Below are positions 41,787 through 45,255 of a stretch of 45,255 nucleotides of DNA, one piece after another. The number at the start of each line of letters is the position of its first letter. Within the stretch, counting starts at the first letter, position 1. The notes beneath the pieces are model-generated. The model was not told the origin of the DNA. It was given only the letters and a program-made list of their open reading frames with translations, and did not search any database. The DNA is from Akkermansia muciniphila (GTDB lineage: Bacteria > Verrucomicrobiota > Verrucomicrobiia > Verrucomicrobiales > Akkermansiaceae): assembly GCA_945890645.1 (NCBI GenBank), contig CAMDCV010000033.1:1-45255 (forward strand), in the 5' to 3' direction. The position numbers and the translations under genes are program-made.

Positions 41787-44700
41787 TTATTCTTTTAACT
41801 CAGAAGCTTGATAGAATGTTGCTTGGTCTTTGGTGGCGGCGCGGACTTTCTGAACCGTTTGCGGGCTCACAGGATTGGCTTTGTTGCCGAAGGAATTGCG
41901 CACGAAGGTGAGAACATCGGCTACCTCGGCGTCGCTCAAAAACTTGAACGGCGTCATGGGGACGGCTCCGGGATACTTCACACCTTTCACTTCGATCGGA
42001 CCGGTGATGCCGTGCAGAGTTAAGCGGATCAGGCGATCTTCGCTGCCTTGCACCCACTCACTGCCGGCCAGCGGCGGGAACATTGCTTCGGGCAAACCGT
42101 TGCCGTCTTTTTGATGACAGGTTCCGCAATGACCATCGCGCAGAAATACTTCCGCACCGCGGAGAAATTGTTCTTTGGCGGCGCCAGTGAGTTGCGTTTG
42201 ATAGACTGTCGGCGCTTCTTCTTTGATCTGCTGACCATTTAAGTACGCGGATGCCGTTTTGAAAACGGGATCGATCCACTTGTCCATCGATTCACCCGTC
42301 GACGGCTTGTAGGCAGCGGCCGCTTCGAGCACACTGCGACCGGCGGAAGTTTCGAGCCACGACGCAGCCACGATCGCCTCCAATCGCACGCGACCATTTT
42401 CATCGGCGGCGGCACTTTTCAGTAGCTCGGCATGTTGGGGAATTTGATGCGAGTTGTAGCGCAAGGCTCTCACCGCAGCGGCGCGCGCCTTGGGATCTTT
42501 GGCTTGCAACAGTGTGCGCACGATCGGTTCGCTCACTTGGTTGATGCCCCACGTAACCCACATCGCCTCCACAAGATTGTGCTCGTAGCGGGCCTCTGTT
42601 TTGTCGAGGCCTTGCACCCATTGATTCACCCCTGCCAACACCTCGGCATCTTTTCTTCCCCGCAGCTCACGACGCGTGCGATAGCGCGTGCGGTATTCAG
42701 GAGCTTTGAGATTTTCTAACAACTCCGCAATCGGCGCGCCAGCCACTTTCGCAGGAGTGACCAGTGGTAGCGCAGGATAGGTGATGCGGAAAATGCGGCC
42801 ATGCATGTGATCCCGATTCGGGTCTCGCGCGCTGTGTTGCATGTGACCGATACGGGCATTGTGCCAATCGACCAAATACAGCGAACCATCGGGCGCGAAC
42901 TCCATGTCTACTGGGCGGAAATTGGGATCAGATCCCTTTACCAAATCCTGACGGAACTTGCTCACAAAACCCGTGCCTTCGTCGACCATCGTGTGTTGCT
43001 TGGTGCCTTGAAAACCAATCGTGTTATTGATCAACAAATCGCCTTGCACTTCATCGGGGAAATGCCGACTCGAAATGAATTCCAAACCGGCTGTGGGTCG
43101 CACTAACACCGAAAGCAGATTCGGCGGTGTTGGATTAAAGCTGCCCAGTGGCACTTGCACCGAACCTTGCAGCATCCAGCGCACGGGTGGATCCGAAGTG
43201 TCCGCAAAAAAATCCTGACCCCATTCATCGTAGGCAATGCCCCAAGGATTCGGAATCGAAAGGCGCACCGTTCGTTCCAAATGTCGACGTTCCGGATTGT
43301 AGCGAAAAAATCCACCGTTAGAGCTGCGTACAGGGCCATAAGCGGTCTCGACGTGACTGCGCAGAAACGTGCCTTCGCCCATTAAGATGGCGCCCGAGGG
43401 ATCGGCGCAAAAAGCGGAGATCGCGTGGTGCGTGTCGTGATCGTCAAAGCCACTCATCACAATCTCGCGAACATCGGCTTGATCGTCGCCGTTGGTGTCC
43501 TGCAAAAAAAGCAGCGTATTGCCCTGCGACACATAGACGCCATCGTGCGAAAACTCAAAGCCCATGGGCAAGTGCAAACGATCGGCGAAAATTTTCTGCT
43601 TGTCCGCTTTGCCGTCGCCATTGGTGTCTTCCAGAATCAGCAACTTGTCGTTTGGCAGTGGATCACCGGGCTTGTAGTGCGGATACGAAGGCATCGTCGC
43701 GACCCAGAGTCGACCTTTGTTATCGAAGGAACACTGCACCGGATTTGCGAGATCGGGGAACATCGTTTCATCCGCAAACAATGCAATCTTATAGCCCGGG
43801 GGAACCGCCAATGTCTTCAACGATTCCTCGCCCGAAAGGTAATTGATTTTGTGATCGACGGTGCCGATCACGGGGAGGACTTCGGTCGTAGCATCCGCTG
43901 CGGCAACGTCGAACTTTTTGCCCTCCACCAAGGCCCAGATCGCTTGCTCGCGAATGCTCACCATTTGCTCCAGCTTGCGGAGTTCCGCCGGATAATTTTC
44001 CGGGCCATAGGGTCTGTGCCGTCGACCATAGACATGAACGCCATTGGGGATTTTGTAATAGTTTAGCCACATCCATCCGAAGTCATGCACGGCCTTTTTT
44101 AGTTCGGCAGCGTTCACCTTCGACACCGGCTTGCGCACTCCGAAAAGTTGGTCGATCAACACCGGCGCCAGTTTTGCGTATCCTTCCTCGGTGAATAACG
44201 CGCCATCGCGCGTCAGCGGTTTTTCACTGGCCGCGAACCAAGCGCTGGTGGGAGCATACAAATTCACGAAAGGCAACTGATGCGCTGCCGCAACATCTTC
44301 GATCGCTTTCGCATACAAGGCGAGATTCGCATTCTGCGTGGTGCCCTTCGGCGTGCCGTAGAGTGCCGAGAGATCCTGAAACGCCGTCGGCGACACTAGG
44401 GCAAGTTTTGGTACGTGAGTGCCATTGTATTTTTGTTGGAGTGTGTGTTGCACAAAGGCCTCCAACTCCGCCTTGAAGTTCGGCAAGCCCGCTGGACCTG
44501 CGAACGATTCGTTGAATCCGAAGAATGCGACGATGACATCCGGTTTCAATTGTTTCAACCAAGCATCCGGTTCCGGAAAACTCCCGTCCCCGGAATTGCC
44601 ACCCCAGAGATCCTTCGACTCCACCAAGGGGAAAAACTTTTCGCCACTAGGAAATGCCCAAGGACTCTTGCGTCCGGCATTGGGACGAAAGGCCGGGGTA

Positions 44701-44915
44701 TCTCCTTCGTCACAAAGATTGCGAATCACCAAATGATGTTCGGGATAGCGCCGATGCAGCTCCGTCTCAAAATGCCCATAATGAAGCATCCGCGAACCAA
44801 GCCCATTGCCCAATAATACCACGCGGGAATCTTTCGGTAACTCCATTTCCACGGCACCCAAGATCGATTGAGAGATCACCAGACCTAACAAGGCACAACA
44901 TAACGTTCGCTGCAT
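41787..44915 (-). CDS. PVC-type SGNH hydrolase / dehydrogenase propeller / cytochrome c fusion
   Basis: A 1042-residue exported protein with a signal peptide (MQRTLCCALLGLVISQSILG). Residues about 30-265 are an SGNH/GDSL-type hydrolase-like domain (VVLLGNGLGSRMLHYGHFET, IVAFFGFNESFAG; the usual GDS Ser is replaced by GNG). Residues about 370-720 form the membrane-bound dehydrogenase-like beta-propeller (TIGR02604 type): IALFADETMFPDLANPVQC, LILEDTNGDGKADKQKIF, LWVATMPSYP, YLVDWHNARIGHMQH. HEAT-like helices follow. The last ~115 residues hold one heme c site, CGTCH near residue 930, with MFPPLAGSEWV and a later Met (VPMTPFKF) as possible axial ligand. Such proteins probably oxidise sugars or alcohols in the periplasm. 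It is the only gene between two direct copies of a MITE-like element. Confidence 0.9.
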   Translation of the reverse strand: MQRTLCCALLGLVISQSILGAVEMELPKDSRVVLLGNGLGSRMLHYGHFETELHRRYPEHHLVIRNLCDEGDTPAFRPNAGRKSPWAFPSGEKFFPLVESKDLWGGNSGDGSFPEPDAWLKQLKPDVIVAFFGFNESFAGPAGLPNFKAELEAFVQHTLQQKYNGTHVPKLALVSPTAFQDLSALYGTPKGTTQNANLALYAKAIEDVAAAHQLPFVNLYAPTSAWFAASEKPLTRDGALFTEEGYAKLAPVLIDQLFGVRKPVSKVNAAELKKAVHDFGWMWLNYYKIPNGVHVYGRRHRPYGPENYPAELRKLEQMVSIREQAIWALVEGKKFDVAAADATTEVLPVIGTVDHKINYLSGEESLKTLAVPPGYKIALFADETMFPDLANPVQCSFDNKGRLWVATMPSYPHYKPGDPLPNDKLLILEDTNGDGKADKQKIFADRLHLPMGFEFSHDGVYVSQGNTLLFLQDTNGDDQADVREIVMSGFDDHDTHHAISAFCADPSGAILMGEGTFLRSHVETAYGPVRSSNGGFFRYNPERRHLERTVRLSIPNPWGIAYDEWGQDFFADTSDPPVRWMLQGSVQVPLGSFNPTPPNLLSVLVRPTAGLEFISSRHFPDEVQGDLLINNTIGFQGTKQHTMVDEGTGFVSKFRQDLVKGSDPNFRPVDMEFAPDGSLYLVDWHNARIGHMQHSARDPNRDHMHGRIFRITYPALPLVTPAKVAGAPIAELLENLKAPEYRTRYRTRRELRGRKDAEVLAGVNQWVQGLDKTEARYEHNLVEAMWVTWGINQVSEPIVRTLLQAKDPKARAAAVRALRYNSHQIPQHAELLKSAAADENGRVRLEAIVAASWLETSAGRSVLEAAAAYKPSTGESMDKWIDPVFKTASAYLNGQQIKEEAPTVYQTQLTGAAKEQFLRGAEVFLRDGHCGTCHQKDGNGLPEAMFPPLAGSEWVQGSEDRLIRLTLHGITGPIEVKGVKYPGAVPMTPFKFLSDAEVADVLTFVRNSFGNKANPVSPQTVQKVRAATKDQATFYQASELKE

Positions 44916-44963
44916 CGTCTTGTTACGCTAGCGATTGCCTCGTTCTCTCGCAAGAGCAAACCC

Positions 44964-45099
44964 TATGGAGAAGGGGATTGCATCCCCTTTGGATTAACCC
45001 AAGAATCTTACTAACTAGCGCTGGAAAAATGGTATGATTTTGCACAAGATTGAAAATTTGCTTGGCCATCGTTAAGGGGATGCAATCCCCTTCTCCATA
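44964..45099. repeat. MITE/REP-doublet-like element, copy B
   Basis: A 136-base element with perfect 26-base terminal inverted repeats (44964-44989 and 45074-45099). The arms hold the same GGAG-AAGGGGA-TTGCA-TCCCCTT unit as copy A, and the core matches copy A in order and orientation. It lies 48 bases upstream of the cytochrome c fusion gene start, so it may also include or disturb its promoter. Confidence 0.85.
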
Positions 45100-45176
45100 T
45101 TTAAAGCCTTGGATTCATAAAGTAAGCGCAACACCCGAATCTTTACAAGTAGGAAGATTCGAGATGTTACTCTGAA

Positions 45177-45255
45177 ATGAAGACATACACTCAACTAACA
45201 GACGAAGAGCGAGCGGTGATTGGCAAGATGCTTTGTCATCGCCTCAGCATAAGAG
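45177..45255 (+). CDS. IS30-family transposase, N-terminal fragment (cut by window edge)
   Basis: From the ATG at 45177 the frame reads MKTYTQLTDEERAVIGKML and continues past the window. TYTQLT-EER-xI is the typical start of IS30-family transposases, where it begins the N-terminal helix-turn-helix. Only 26 codons are visible, so intactness is unknown. Upstream, GAATCTT/AAGATTC (45137-45143 and 45154-45160) form a small inverted repeat that may belong to the element end or its promoter. The left IS terminal repeat cannot be fixed. Confidence 0.75.
   Translation, partial: MKTYTQLTDEERAVIGKMLCHRLSIR

Overview
The window looks like a chromosomal segment of a Verrucomicrobiota bacterium (PVC superphylum). 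The signs are PEP-CTERM surface proteins, DUF1552 and DUF6288 proteins, a PVC-type cytochrome c/dehydrogenase fusion, an ECF sigma factor paired with a WD40 Ser/Thr kinase, autotransporter-associated beta-strand repeats, a sulfatase and many large exported proteins. Shine-Dalgarno sequences are weak or absent before most starts. This placement is inference from gene content; no rRNA or other taxonomic marker is present, and no tRNA, CRISPR array or replication origin was seen.

Left part (1-10.1 kb): a PIN/ribbon-helix-helix toxin-antitoxin pair with a tiny third ORF; two short leftover C-terminal tails of a DUF1592/DUF1585-type protein (1053-1148 and 7937-8032); a minus-strand block reading sigma factor, WD40 kinase, PEP-CTERM protein, Calx-beta-like exported protein and lipoprotein; then a plus-strand operon of ECF sigma factor, one-span membrane protein (probable anti-sigma) and PDZ protein, closed by a clear terminator.

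Middle (10.1-20 kb): a REP-like repeat patch; a pseudopilin overlapping a choice-of-anchor M-like exported protein; a convergent PEP-CTERM protein of the same anchor M type; a Tat-exported DUF1552 protein; and a 1785-residue beta-strand-repeat protein.

Right part (20-45 kb): this resembles a polysaccharide-degradation and surface-processing region. A 2339-residue DUF6288 protein and a shorter paralogue lie near two paralogous exported FAD-dependent oxidoreductases. A GntR/LacI-type regulator, a sulfatase and a SASA-type esterase lie between them. The regulator's upstream region and that of the giant DUF6288 gene share 16 of 17 bases, a candidate operator. Further right are a fused MFS/spermidine synthase-like membrane protein, an SGNH hydrolase/dehydrogenase/cytochrome c fusion, and the first codons of an IS30-family transposase cut by the window edge.

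Two themes cut across the genes. Five intergenic elements are paired inverted hairpins built like REP doublets (BIMEs), several with GGAG at the hairpin foot, and two related ones flank the cytochrome c fusion gene. Three otherwise unrelated exported proteins share a similar C-terminal module (Asp-rich loop, Tyr/Phe strand, Trp motif, final FxRL/M-K/R motif), a possible surface-sorting domain.
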